The notes beneath the pieces are model-generated. The model saw only the letters and a list, made by a program, of their open reading frames with translations, did not search any database and was not told the DNA's origin. Shown here piece after piece: positions 53,984 to 64,000 of a stretch of 64,000 nucleotides of DNA. The position numbers and the translations under genes are program-made. Every line of letters starts with the position of its first letter. Position 1 is the first letter of the stretch. Source of the stretch: Sepiola atlantica (taxonomy: Eukaryota > Mollusca > Cephalopoda > Sepiida > Sepiolidae); assembly GCA_963556195.1 (NCBI GenBank), contig OY744547.1, forward strand, positions 2,513,942 to 2,577,941, given 5' to 3'.

Positions 53984-55390
53984 TTACATGGATAGGATCA
54001 GAATCGTGACTACAGTTGTGATGGAAGATGTGATTAAAAACAGCCAGAATAGAACACGATCCAATGCATCTCCGACTTCCGGCCAAGTCAGTTTTAAATT
54101 TGAACAGACCCTGCAACTGCAGACATCAGTATCGACTGCATTTTCTTCTGGCAGCCATTTTTTCTTCGTTTTACTATCGTCTGTCGTCGGCTTTTGATCT
54201 TCAGGATTTGATTGCGAGCTCAAGGTGGCGAAGATCTTCGTCGACCGGTCTTCGCACTTTGCTTGTCCGACTTTATTCTTCTTTTCCATCGAGCGACATT
54301 TCTGGCTGAGAGTCGTGTCTAATATCGGCTGCATGTAGTAGACGGACGCTTTGATGTAGTGCGGCACGGCGTGTTGCTTCTTGCGGAAGCGGATGTTGAG
54401 ACTGATGGCTGCGACGGCCACGGACAACGCGGACAGGAAGAGGTACCAATCGATGACGAGGGCGAGGATAGAAAGATTGTTCGATGTACGCGGTATGGTC
54501 TCGGCAATGAAACTCAAATAGACGGTGAACGACACCAATAGCGTCACGCAAAGAGAGATCTTTTCGCCCGACTGGCCCGGCAGAAGGAAAACGATAACGC
54601 TCAGTCCCGACAACAGGGCGACGGGGAAAATTATATTAAGGATATAAAACAGGGGACGACGTTTTAAGATGAGGGTGAAATTCAAAGCACTGAGATTATC
54701 GCCTTCAATCGTGTACCGATCAGCGGACGTTGATAAAAGTTCCCATTCACCGTCCGTAACAAACTCTGTGGTTAATATATGGTTAGATCCGGCAGACAGG
54801 TTCAACTGAAGTTGATTGTACGTCCACGTAGCGAATCGCAGATGACATTTCTGGGTATCAAACGGGTACTTGGTTATATCGAGACTACATTGGGTTTGGA
54901 AAATGTCTCCAGGTTCCCAATAAATGGTTCCGTTGCTGAGTATTTCCACCAGAAAGCCATCACTGCCAAATCTCTTGTATTCTTTGACGGAGTTATCTAC
55001 GACAATTTCTGGCAACCAGATTGTCTCCTGCGGAACCGTGACAGACAAGATTCCCTCGTAATCACTGCTGTTCCATGAAATGAAATCATCTTGCCAGACA
55101 AAAGTTAGCCAAGAATTTGTCGATAAAATTTCTTTCTTCTGGTCAAGTTTCACGATGCTTACCAAGTTTAGGTCGATTGTTACTTGGACCGTATGATGTA
55201 AACACTTGACGGGGCGGACCAATGTGTTCACGTTGGCCAAAATGTTGTTTATTAACGTTGCTTCGATGTTTCCTTCGTACGTGTGCATCATGCCCGCGTG
55301 ACTGCCACCCGCGAAACATAAAGCTGAAAAAATACACAATTTGAAGAATTTTGTGTAGAATTTGAATATCATTTTTGTATGGAATTTCAT
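53984..55390 (-). CDS. intronless Cys-loop (nicotinic-receptor-like) ion channel subunit
   Basis: 468 codons in one exon. A hydrophobic leader (residues 8-30) is a signal peptide. The ligand-binding domain has loop D tryptophans W94/W100 and a Cys-loop from C168 to C182 (CSLDITKYPFDTQKC). Loop B W189 (TWTY) is also present. Four membrane segments follow: TM1 about 246-270, TM2 275-297 (GEKISLCVTLLVSFTVYLS), TM3 306-332, TM4 445-466, with a 110-residue basic/Ser-rich intracellular loop. Glu before TM2 and the absence of a Pro-Ala insertion imply a cation channel. Loop C (about 217-233) has no vicinal Cys pair and loop A has Asp (WLPEIVVDNS) where nicotinic alpha subunits have Tyr, so it is either a non-alpha subunit or a divergent receptor not gated by acetylcholine. 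Five N-glycosylation sequons are visible. Translation may start at M1 or M7 (55372). Lophotrochozoans are known for many intronless nicotinic-like genes. Confidence 0.93.
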   Translation of the reverse strand: MKFHTKMIFKFYTKFFKLCIFSALCFAGGSHAGMMHTYEGNIEATLINNILANVNTLVRPVKCLHHTVQVTIDLNLVSIVKLDQKKEILSTNSWLTFVWQDDFISWNSSDYEGILSVTVPQETIWLPEIVVDNSVKEYKRFGSDGFLVEILSNGTIYWEPGDIFQTQCSLDITKYPFDTQKCHLRFATWTYNQLQLNLSAGSNHILTTEFVTDGEWELLSTSADRYTIEGDNLSALNFTLILKRRPLFYILNIIFPVALLSGLSVIVFLLPGQSGEKISLCVTLLVSFTVYLSFIAETIPRTSNNLSILALVIDWYLFLSALSVAVAAISLNIRFRKKQHAVPHYIKASVYYMQPILDTTLSQKCRSMEKKNKVGQAKCEDRSTKIFATLSSQSNPEDQKPTTDDSKTKKKWLPEENAVDTDVCSCRVCSNLKLTWPEVGDALDRVLFWLFLITSSITTVVTILILSM

Positions 55391-55640
55391 AATTCAACTT
55401 CAAATGGTCAGAATTTGGTTAAATAAAATTTATCAAGATTTTCAGTTTTTATGCAATCACAGATATTCAAACAAATCCTCTCATGATATTTTTCATCATT
55501 CGACTGAGAATCCAGGTTAGTTTGGAAGTTAATTTCTAAAAGCCGTCCAACACATGCCAACAATGTAAAACGGAAGTTAAACCGAATATAATGAAATGAA
55601 ATTTGGCTTCCGACAAATTTTTATTTGTTTCATGTTATTG
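55391..55640 (-). other. upstream flank of the receptor gene
   Basis: AT-rich; no clear TATA box or splice site is seen, so promoter and 5' UTR remain undefined. Confidence 0.3.
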
Positions 55641-55648
55641 GTAATAAC

Positions 55649-56285
55649 GTTAGACCCAAATAGCATTTAAGCTGACTAATCGATCTTTGCTTCTGACTAG
55701 CCAATTTTTATTTGTTATTGTTGTACCATGTTATTGGTAATATAATAACGTTAGACCCAAATAGCATTTAAGCTGACTAATCGATCTTTGCTTCTGACTA
55801 GCCAATTTTTATTTGTTATTGTTGTACCATGTTATTGGTAATATAATAACGTTAGACCCAAATAGCATTTAAGCTGACTAATCGATCTTTGCTTCTGACT
55901 AGCCAATTTTTATTTGTTATTGTTGTACCATGTTATTGGTAATATAATAACGTTAGACCCAAATAGCATTTAAGCTGACTAATCGATCTTTGCTTCTGAC
56001 TAGCCAATTTTTATTTGTTATTGTTGTGCCGTGTTATTGGCAATATAATAAAGTACTTCGCTCCAATTTATTTTAAAGATAAGCCCAGACGACTGCTAAT
56101 ATGAAACATTTTTAAATAATCACCTAAAAATAAAAAATCACCAAGAGGGATAATTCATATTTTAAATTGAAGACTATAATAGGAGTTGTCTACCTCAAGT
56201 TTAAAAATGTGCAAACAAATAAAAATTAAAAACTAAAATGAAATCACTGCATCCCGGGCAACGGCGGGTAGGTAGAGCTAGTGTA
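55649..56285 (+). repeat. repeat family X with four 101-bp tandem units
   Basis: Units starting gttagacccaaatagcattt at 55649, 55750, 55851 and 55952 (period 101) are followed by the same downstream blocks as 53570-53888 (cagacgactgctaatatgaa, gcatcccgggcaacggcggg) and end gagCTAG before T at about 56281. Confidence 0.85.
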
Positions 56286-56744
56286 CAATGTATTTATGTA
56301 GTAAAAGTGCTCAGTGGAAAATGGCAACGCAGTGAGGAGCATTTTACGCTCCACTTTCTGGGGAGTTTTACCCCTTAAATGCTTTATTTTTTCTATTGGT
56401 TTGAAAAAAATAATTATTATCGAAGATACTGATTACCTATTTAGCGGGTGTGCTGATGCAACATCATACTAATACCTACTCACACTTGCCAATACGCTCG
56501 TTGCAGGTGTGAAACAAGTTGCAGTTTGACACATTTTCGTTGGATATTATATTAAATAGGCATTTTTTTTTAATGTGTCATATTTGAAACAAAAAAACAT
56601 TTAAAGGTTAATCTTTTTGATTAGTTAATATCCGTTTATAGCACGACGTAGCTTGGTACGTAGGTAGTAAGGACCGTGTTGATATATAGATAGTCCAGTG
56701 ATTAAAAAAAAAAATTATTTAGTTATTAAGTTTCGGATTTATTT
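56286..56744. other. no gene recognised
   Basis: AT-rich, without repeat or gene signal. Confidence 0.3.
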
Positions 56745-56950
56745 TGGATGAGGATTGATCAATTGTTTAGATTACTGTTCTCATCGTGTTATTCTCACAA
56801 CGTCTCGGCCGATGTAACTTGCAGCGTAAATAAAGGATCCCGTTCGAAATTGCGTGCAGATTTCACAGTTCGACTTGCAGATTTCTGGGTAAAAGTGTCG
56901 TTTCCCAACCAAAAATGGCGCACTATAAATCGTCTGCAGGTTTCTGATTT
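56745..56950 (+). repeat. SINE T2 fragment
   Basis: gaggattgatcaattg, ttctcacaacgtctcggccg, atgtaacttgcagcg, then ttcgaaattgcgtgcagatt. The same start occurs at 42223. Confidence 0.55.
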
Positions 56951-57099
56951 TTTTTCCAACCTACCCAAAGAGTAAGTAAACCCGAATAAATTTAAGGGTC
57001 AATTACTTGTTAACGAATTTGCTTCTTCATAAAATAAAATAATCCGAATTTAAAGATTAAATAAATTAAGATTATGACTTTGATATGACTCAAGATTTT

Positions 57100-57480
57100 T
57101 TTTTTTGGGGGGGGGGGGAGTTTTTTTTACGACATTTTACGATAGTACGTTAGTTTACGGCAATTTAAGTTAGTTTTAGGGTAGGCGACAGGTTACGTCA
57201 CAGTTGATGAGTTGACGACTCGGAGAAAAGACGATCAGTTTGGAGTCAACGTCGGGTGAGAGCAGCTCGGAGTAGACGAGCAGGCGATCAGATACGCTGA
57301 TCAACCAAGCGACGGTGGTTAGGGTCAGGGTTGGGGTTTAAGGTTAGAGTTAGGGTTGGGGTTGGGGTCAGGGTTAGGGTCAGGGTTAGGGTTGCGATTA
57401 AGGCTTGGGTTTAGGGTTGGGGTTTGGGGTTTAGGGTTGGGGTTGGGGTTTAGGGTTAGGGTTAGTGGTGGCTTCGACAG
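57100..57480 (+). repeat. G run and degenerate telomere-like (TTAGGG) array
   Basis: A poly-G run at 57107-57118, then gggttggggtttagggttag-type repeats at 57315-57470. Orientation is opposite to the CCCTAA tracts at 32.5 and 48.6 kb. Confidence 0.88.
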
Positions 57481-58128
57481 ACAAATTATCTCAGTTGGGT
57501 CTTACTTGATACACCGAAACTTATTCCTTTACATAAACGTAAAGATTCACAGCTCTAGTTGAAACAAACACGTGTTCTCAATTTCTAACCCAAATTTGAA
57601 GATTAAATAAATTACGATTAAAATTATCGTTTTTAAAAAAAAATCCTTTGAACAAGATTCACTTTTTTGATTTCGCTTCAGTCGTTGTCGTCATAAAAAT
57701 GAGGCTTCGCTTGTCTTTCGTCTTTCGTTTTTCGTCTTTCGTTTTTCGTCTTTCGTTCGACAGTTTTAAATCTTCTTGTTGGTGCGAAGGCCAGCTGTTA
57801 AAATAAATAAATAATAGCATTAACATTTGATGTTATTTCACAGGAAACGAATATGTTTGTAGCCTTAAAGGCCGAAAACGAATAACACGAACGGAAGGTA
57901 ATTAAGAAGAAATCGTATTGATAGAAAGTACTGAAGTAATGGGTTGGCAGAGGCTGCTTCCTCACTTCTCTTCTCTTCTCACTTCTGTTGATGCGTCATA
58001 AAGTCAGGAAGAGTCCATACAATGACGGAATAGGGTAGATCACAATACCAGAACGTCCCATTTTCAAGAATGGTATTAAAGTTGCCATTTTTTCTCTGTC
58101 GAAGCATCCATTTGTCAATTTTATTTAT
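57481..58128. other. no gene recognised
   Basis: Contains a short tcgtctttcgtttt tandem at 57715-57755; nothing else. Confidence 0.35.
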
Positions 58129-58330
58129 CTTCCTCCCACAAGGTAAGATGTGACACAAGGTCGGGAAAGTGGGATTTGAAAAGCCAGCGCCCGAGAAGGT
58201 GAGCATTCTGGCCTACAAAAAATGCCTGGGCAACCCCGTCGGCATTCCCCGGTAGGGGCGCCTCAGGCAGTAAGCAATAAACTTACTCCTCCCCAAAGAG
58301 GGGAGGCAAAGCCTGGGAGGGTGGAAGGTT
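58129..58330 (-). mobile_element. U2-headed SINE family, headless copy
   Basis: On + it reads ctcccacaaggtaagatgtg, gagaaggtgagcattctggc, cggcattccccggtaggggc, gtaagcaataaacttactcc, gaggcaaagcctgggagggt and stops before the U2 head, i.e. truncated at its 5' end. Confidence 0.85.
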
Positions 58331-58950
58331 AACTCCTCTAGATCCGCCGTGTTTTGTCTATGCCCAATTGCCCATGCATAGATCGGGTTCCCATCTCAAT
58401 GGTTTTGTCATCAACAACTGTTTTCGATTTTCAAAAAATATATGTTTTCATTTTCTTGGCGGGGGAGGGGGGGGGCAGCCTGTAGTTTAAAAGATTCTGT
58501 ACATGTAAATTTATTTAAAGCAAGAAATTTATCACCATTATCAATAATAAATAAATCAACGATTTCGGATTGTCGTCCTATAAATTGTTTCCGTTGTCCG
58601 AGAATGCGATCCTAAAAGACATTTATCTGTTTAGCGGTGTCAGACATAACTCTTTATATAAACATGTGAACGTAATTCTATAGGGTGCCCCACAAACGAC
58701 ATAGGAAATTTAACACAATTATTTCCACGTACAGAGTGTAGGAGTCAAATAAAGCCAGGACATTTTCCAATCTAAACACTAGTTTCTTACTTTATAAACA
58801 ATCAAATAAAGGAGACACTTCTCTCTTTTAAATTATAGGGAACTTCCCATAAAGACCAGGAAATTAAGCATAATTAATTCACACGTACATATGTAATTAT
58901 TGAGAATAGAAAACTGGTGCTGATAAAAAGATAGGTGCTTTTGTATTACA
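58331..58950. other. no gene recognised
   Basis: A G run at 58462; several gaaattta..ataatta.tcacacgtac blocks recur loosely (58708, 58860). No coding signal. Confidence 0.3.
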
Positions 58951-59085
58951 GGGACGAGAAAAAATTGTATTTTTAATTTTGAAGAGTCAAATGACAAGGG
59001 GAGAGAATTCAAAGTGTTTCTCCAGGATTAGTCTTCAAAAGGATTTCGCCGTTATGCATTTTAATTAACTTAAAGTAAAGTAAAG

Positions 59086-59088
<3 letters not shown>

Positions 59089-59170
<82 letters not shown>
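59089..59170 (+). repeat. (TA)n microsatellite
   Basis: About 80 bases. Confidence 0.97.
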
Positions 59171-59173
<3 letters not shown>

Positions 59174-59323
59174 ATAATAATGGTAATAATCCAGGTGAAA
59201 AATATCCACAGGGTGGTAATCCAGAGAATTTTAACCGGGTTTATAAAAAGTGCTCAATATCAAAATAGAGCTTTATGTATGATGTAAATAAAATTATCAT
59301 ACATATATATATATATATATATA

Positions 59324-59510
59324 TATTTATTTCTAAAATACTGAAATTCAATGTAACATCAGTACCGTCGGTTTCAAAGCGGGAGGTTAATCCCGATTAT
59401 CGTCAGCTGATAAACATTTTTTCAGCTGACGATAATCGGGATTAACCTCCCGCTTTGAAACCGACGGTACTGATGTTACATTGGAGTTCTGTATTTTCTA
59501 AATAAATATT
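59324..59510. repeat. palindrome with 62-bp perfect core arms
   Basis: 59349-59410 and 59422-59483 are exact inverted copies around an 11-base loop (taaacattttt); with mismatches the arms extend to about 90 bases (to the tatttatttctaaaata blocks). Key piece: taccgtcggtttcaaagcgg. Confidence 0.95.
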
Positions 59511-59591
59511 TACGCTCTTAATCCTTCGAAATCTCGGATTTCTTAATTAATCGAGCACTCTGCTGGGTTTTTCCTGCCTTACGACACAGTA

Positions 59592-59593
<2 letters not shown>

Positions 59594-59660
<67 letters not shown>
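59594..59660 (+). repeat. (TA)n microsatellite
   Basis: About 65 bases. Confidence 0.97.
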
Positions 59661-59665
<5 letters not shown>

Positions 59666-59726
59666 AAATGATGATTATTTAGGAATCAACCAATCACAAC
59701 GCTTTATGGCATTCGGCACCAATAAA

Positions 59727-60755
59727 AATTCAAAAGATTTATTGAAACAAAAATTCAAAAGATTTATTGAAACAAAAATTCAAAAGATTTATTGAAACAA
59801 AAATTCAAAAGATTTATTGAAATAAAAATTTAAAAGATTTATTGAAACAAAAATTCAAAAGATTTATTGAAACAAAAATTCAAAAGATTTATTGAAATAA
59901 AAATTCAAAAGATTTATTGAAACAAAAATTCAAAAGATTTATTGAAATAAAAATTTAAAAGATTTATTGAAACAAAAATTCAAAAGATTTATTGAAACAA
60001 AAATTCAAAAGATTTATTGAAATAAAAATTTAAAAGATTTATTGAAACAAAAATTCAAAAGATTTATTGAAACAAAAATTTAAAAGATTTATTGAAACAA
60101 AAATTCAAAAGATTTATTGAAACAAAAATTCAAAAGATTTATTGAAACAAAAATTTAAAAGATTTATTGAAACAAAAATTCAAAAGATTTATTGAAACAA
60201 AAATTTAAAAGATTTATTGAAACAAAAATTCAAAAGATTTATTGAAACAAAAATTCAAAAGATTTATTGAAACAAAAATTCAAAAGATTTATTGAAATAA
60301 AAATTCAAAAGATTTATTGAAATAAAAATTTAAAAGATTTATTGAAACAAAAATTCAAAAGATTTATTGAAACAAAAATTCAAAAGATTTATTGAAACAA
60401 AAATTTAAAAGATTTATTGAAACAAAAATTCAAAAGATTTATTGAAACAAAAATTCAAAAGATTTATTGAAACAAAAATTTAAAAGATTTATTGAAACAA
60501 AAATTCAAAAGATTTATTGAAACAAAAATTTAAAAGATTTATTGAAACAAAAATTCAAAAGATTTATTGAAACAAAAATTCAAAAGATTTATTGAAACAA
60601 AAATTCAAAAGATTTATTGAAACAAAAATTCAAAAGATTTATTGAAATAAAAATTTAAAAGATTTATTGAAACAAAAATAAAAAGGATTTATTGAAATAA
60701 AAATTAAAAAGATTTATTGAAACAAAAATTAAAAAGATTTATTGAAATAAATTAA
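59727..60755 (+). repeat. 25-bp minisatellite (aaaagatttattgaaacaaaaattc), about 41 copies
   Basis: The unit includes gatttattgaaacaaaaatt; variants are aataaaaatt and aattt/aattc. Higher-order groups of two to four units are visible. Confidence 0.97.
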
Positions 60756-61093
60756 GCATCACAGAGAGTAAAAAATAAAAAAAATACGTAAATGAAAGGG
60801 AAAATACATGAAAGATGGGAAATCAAGTTTTTGAAATAAATGAAATCTCCGCACCTGAAATTAATCTGTGCGATTGCAAGAACTCTATTATTTTGGCGTT
60901 ATCTTTGATTAAATATCAAATATCTTGCAAGTTCAGAGCGTTAAAATCCATTTTTAGATAAATCCCGGGGAACACTTTGAATTATCTCCCCTTGTCACTT
61001 GACTCTTCAAAATTAAAGATAGAAATTTTTTTCGGCCCTGTAACACAGAAGCCCCACAAATCATTGTTAAAACAAAAAGAAAAAACACAAATG

Positions 61094-61330
61094 TTAGATG
61101 AGATCTTTAGTGTGGCACATGGACTTGAAGAAGACAGCCTTCACGATGTCTTTCGAGAGACGCCTGAACATTGGTTTGATCCGGGCGATCATCTCATTCT
61201 TCGTGTTGCAGGCAGTACGGTTGGTGTCTTTCTCAACTGGTCCCCACCACATAATAGTACACGGGGTTGCAATCAGGCAAGTTGGGGACCAGATGTTTGG
61301 CTGATGGAACTTGTAGAAGTTGTCAGACAT
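61094..61330 (-). pseudogene. mariner/Tc1-type transposase C-terminal fragment
   Basis: The - strand reads FYKFHQPNIWSPTCLIATPC, then WGPVEKDTNRTACNTKNEMI, ARIKPMFRRLSKDIVKAVFF. I recognise the P.NIWPP.SPD.NPLDY..WG.VEK.T....CNTK.E. pattern of mariner-family transposases; the third catalytic Asp region (PD.NP) is altered (CLIATPCT), so it is dead. The remainder of the transposase is missing. Confidence 0.65.
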
Positions 61331-61477
61331 TGACTTCTGGGTTTTCCCAGAGATGCTAGGGTTAGGATTAGGTGTGTTAGTGAGCTGAGTTCTGATGCAA
61401 CATGTACGACCTTTCCACCCAGCCGCAACTCAACTATCGACTCGTATAAAAATAACCACTTGAATTGAGTCGGAATC

Positions 61478-61812
61478 ACTGGCTAGGAAGAAAGTGTAGT
61501 ATCTGTTTCGATAGATACTACACCCTATAGACCGGTATCGTATTGGCCTTCGGGGCTTGATTTCCGCCGGTCTATGGGTTTGTCCTGTGCAATTCTACGA
61601 GGTCCACCCTCCCAGGCTTTGCCTTTTCACCCTTTGAGAAGGGGTTAGTTTATTGCTAATCGCCTGAGGCGCCCCTACCGGGAAATGCCGACGGGGCTGC
61701 CCAGACATTTTTTGAGGGTCACAGGTGCTCTTCCTCTAGAGTGCTGACTTATCAAATCCCACTTTCTGACCTTGTGCAACATTTTACTTTGTGGGAGGTA
61801 GATAAATACCCA
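61478..61812 (+). mobile_element. U2-snRNA-headed SINE, copy 4 (older)
   Basis: Head aaagtgtagtatctgtttcg preceded by ggctaggaag (degraded U2), then ccggtatcgtattggccttc, ggtttgtcctgtgcaattct, gcgcccctaccgggaaatgc and gtgggaggtagataaata. More diverged than the copies with perfect target duplications. Confidence 0.8.
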
Positions 61813-61965
61813 CTTTTTGAAACTATGGGACGGCATGACGTGGCGCTTGCTGGAAACGCACCAAAAGACAATCTAGCCAACTTCCGGTTGCTCTTTGCAT
61901 TCCTTCAAGAGGGATATCGTTCCAAGCATCCAATAATTTGGGGGAATTTTATGTCTGTGACATCT
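61813..61965 (+). other. no gene recognised
   Basis: GC-richer spacer between SINE and array. Nothing identified. Confidence 0.3.
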
Positions 61966-61967
61966 TT

Positions 61968-63594
61968 TCCCTTTAATTCAAATTAATGTAATCGTAAACT
62001 CCAAACGGTAAAATACTTTAATTCAAATTAATGTAATCGTAAACTCCAAACGGTAAAATCCTTTAATTCAAATTAATGTAATCGTAAACTCCAAACGGTA
62101 AAATCCTTTAATTCAAATTAATGTAATCGTAAACTTCAAACAGTAAAATCCTTTAATTCAAATTAATGTAATCGTAAACTTTAAACAGTAAAATCCTTTA
62201 ATTCAAATTAATTTAATCGTAAACTCCAAACGGTAAAATCCTTTAATTCAAATTAATGTAATCGTAAACTTCAAACAGTAAAATCCTTTAATTCAAATTA
62301 ATGTAATCGTAAACTCCAAACGGTAAAATCCTTTAATTCAAATTAATGTAATCGTAAACTCCAAACGGTAAAATCCTTTAATTCAAATTAATGTAATCGT
62401 AAACTTCAAACGGTAAAATCCTTTAATTCAAATTAATGTAATCGTAAACTCCAAACGGTAAAATCCTTTAATTCAAATTAATGTAATCGTAAACTCCAAA
62501 CGGTAAAATCCTTTAATTCAAATTAATGTAATCGTAAACTTCAAACAGTAAAATCCTTTAATTCAAATTAATGTAATCGTAAACTCCAAACGGTAAAATC
62601 CTTTAATTCAAATTAATGTAATCGTAAACTCCAAACGGTAAAATCCTTTAATTCAAATTAATGTAATCGTAAACTTCAAACAGTAAAATCCTTTAATTCA
62701 AATTAATGTAATCGTAAACTCCAAACGGTAAAATCCTTTAATTCAAATTAATGTAATCGTAAACTCCAAACGGTAAAATCCTTTAATTCAAATTAATGTA
62801 ATCGTAAACTTCAAACAGTAAAATCCTTTAATTCAAATTAATGTAATCGTAAACTTCAAACGGTAAAATCCTTTAATTCAAATTAATGTAATCGTAAACT
62901 TCAAACAGTAAAATCCTTTAATTCAAATTAATGTAATCGTAAACTTCAAACAGTAAAATCCTTTAATTCAAATTAATGTAATCGTAAACTTCAAACGGTA
63001 AAATCCTTTAATTCAAATTAATGTAATCGTAAACTTCAAACAGTAAAATCCTTTAATTCAAATTAATGTAATCGTAAACTTCAAACAGTAAAATCCTTTA
63101 ATTCAAATTAATGTAATCGTAAACTTCAAACGGTAAAATCCTTTAATTCAAATTAATGTAATCGTAAACTTCAAACAGTAAAATCCTTTAATTCAAATGA
63201 ATGTAATCGTAAACTTCAAACAGTAAAATCCTTTAATTCAAATTAATGTAATCGTAAACTTCAAACAGTAAAATCCTTTAATTCAAATTAATGTAATCGT
63301 AAACTTCAAACGGTAAAATCCTTTAATTCAAATTAATGTAATCGTAAACTTCAAACGGTAAAATCCTTTAATTCAAATTAATGTAATCGTAAACTTCAAA
63401 CAGTAAAATCCTTTAATTCAAATCAATGTAATCGTAAACTTCAAACAGTAAAATCCTTTAATTCAAATTAATGTAATCGTAAACTTCAAACGGTAAAATC
63501 CTTTAATTCAAATTAATGTAATCGTAAACTTCAAACAGTAAAATCCTTTAATTCAAATTAATGTAATCGTAAACTTCAAACGGTAAAATTCTTT
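61968..63594 (+). repeat. 45-bp minisatellite, about 36 copies
   Basis: Unit ctttaattcaaattaatgta, atcgtaaacttcaaacagta, aaatc. Two interspersed variants (ctccaaacggt and cttcaaacagt) mark higher-order structure; the cttcaaac type dominates the 3' half. Confidence 0.98.
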
Positions 63595-63812
63595 ATGCTG
63601 AGATCTTACAATCTAAATTGTTATACATCGTGTATTAATGAAAATATTTAAATGATTAATGATTAAAAATATATATGAAAAAAAAAAAACGTAGCAACAA
63701 CAACAAAAAACATACCTTGTGATGCGAAAACATTCTCCAATCTTTATATTCTTTCCTTTTTGTCTTCGATTGTGGTATTCTTTATATAAAAGTCCTTTCA
63801 ATTGTTTTTATT
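63595..63812. other. no gene recognised
   Basis: AT-rich; nothing assigned. Confidence 0.3.
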
Positions 63813-63948
63813 TAGTGAAGAGAGTAGAAAGTGACTAACTTTGGTTCATTTTCGGCAGCCTCGTAACTCTCGCTTCCCTTATTCTCGCTTTTTTAGCTTC
63901 TTATATCAAGTGGCTTCATGCCTTGTCTGGAGCGATTTCCATTAAAAA
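63813..63948 (+). repeat. LINE family C 3' end
   Basis: agtgactaactttggttcat, ctctcgcttcccttattctc, aagtggcttcatgccttgtc, tggagcgatttccatt and A run; same tail as 46700-46890. Confidence 0.75.
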
Positions 63949-64000
63949 AATGTCTAAAATATACAGTTCAATACGCTTTGAGGTTTATATAATATTTCAC

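Larger units (their letters stand above)
58952..61045. mobile_element. 2.1-kb segment bounded by 75-80 bp inverted repeats
   Basis: ttacagggacgagaaaaaat, ttttgaagagtcaaatgaca, aggggagagaattcaaagtg at the left and the inverse of each at 60960-61045. Inside are a (TA)n of about 80 bases, a palindrome, another (TA)n and the 25-bp array. No open frame; possibly a non-autonomous DNA element. Confidence 0.6.

Noticed and set aside
57315..57470. True chromosome end
   Set aside because: The telomere-like repeats are short, degenerate and flanked on both sides by other sequence, so they are interstitial.

Overview
The window is animal nuclear DNA: AT-rich, intron-bearing and very rich in microsatellites, minisatellites and retroelement debris. 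Telomere-like CCCTAA tracts, Penelope-like elements, several LINE families, tRNA-derived SINEs and an intronless Cys-loop receptor gene together suggest a lophotrochozoan, most likely a mollusc. I cannot name the species, and a cephalopod or gastropod is only a guess.

Two host genes can be supported. The first, on the + strand, spans about 3.74-43.48 kb. Eighteen coding exons with GT/AG borders and matching phases join into 1387 codons. The product is an acidic, Ser-rich, coiled-coil protein whose C-terminus resembles M-phase phosphoprotein 9 (MPHOSPH9), a centriole/cilium regulator; the family call is from memory of the family, not a search. The second, on the - strand at 53984-55390, is a single-exon 468-residue Cys-loop (nicotinic-like) channel subunit that lacks the vicinal cysteines of loop C and the loop A tyrosine.

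Everything else is repeats. 0-3.7 kb: an RTE-type LINE fragment cleanly split by a foldback element with a 4-bp target duplication, LINE ends, and a second foldback element just upstream of the first coding exon. 5-14 kb: Penelope-like reverse transcriptase and GIY-YIG endonuclease remnants, with hammerhead-ribozyme-like sequences in inverted flanking repeats. 16-26 kb: LINE fragments, a U2-snRNA-headed SINE with target duplications, a Helitron-like element and minisatellites. 26-32 kb: minisatellites, including one that has copied an exon end together with its 5' splice site about 29 times. 32-35 kb: a foldback element holding telomere-like DNA and more U2-headed SINEs. 35-43 kb: a 25-bp array ending at a splice acceptor and a compound foldback element. 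44-53 kb: more SINEs, LINE tails, CAT-type and CT-type tracts. 56-64 kb: a 2-kb inverted-repeat-bounded segment with a near-perfect palindrome and a 25-bp array, a mariner-type fragment, another U2-headed SINE and a 45-bp array of about 36 copies.

The most notable systems are the hammerhead-bearing Penelope-like elements, the U2-snRNA-headed SINE families and the splice-site minisatellite.
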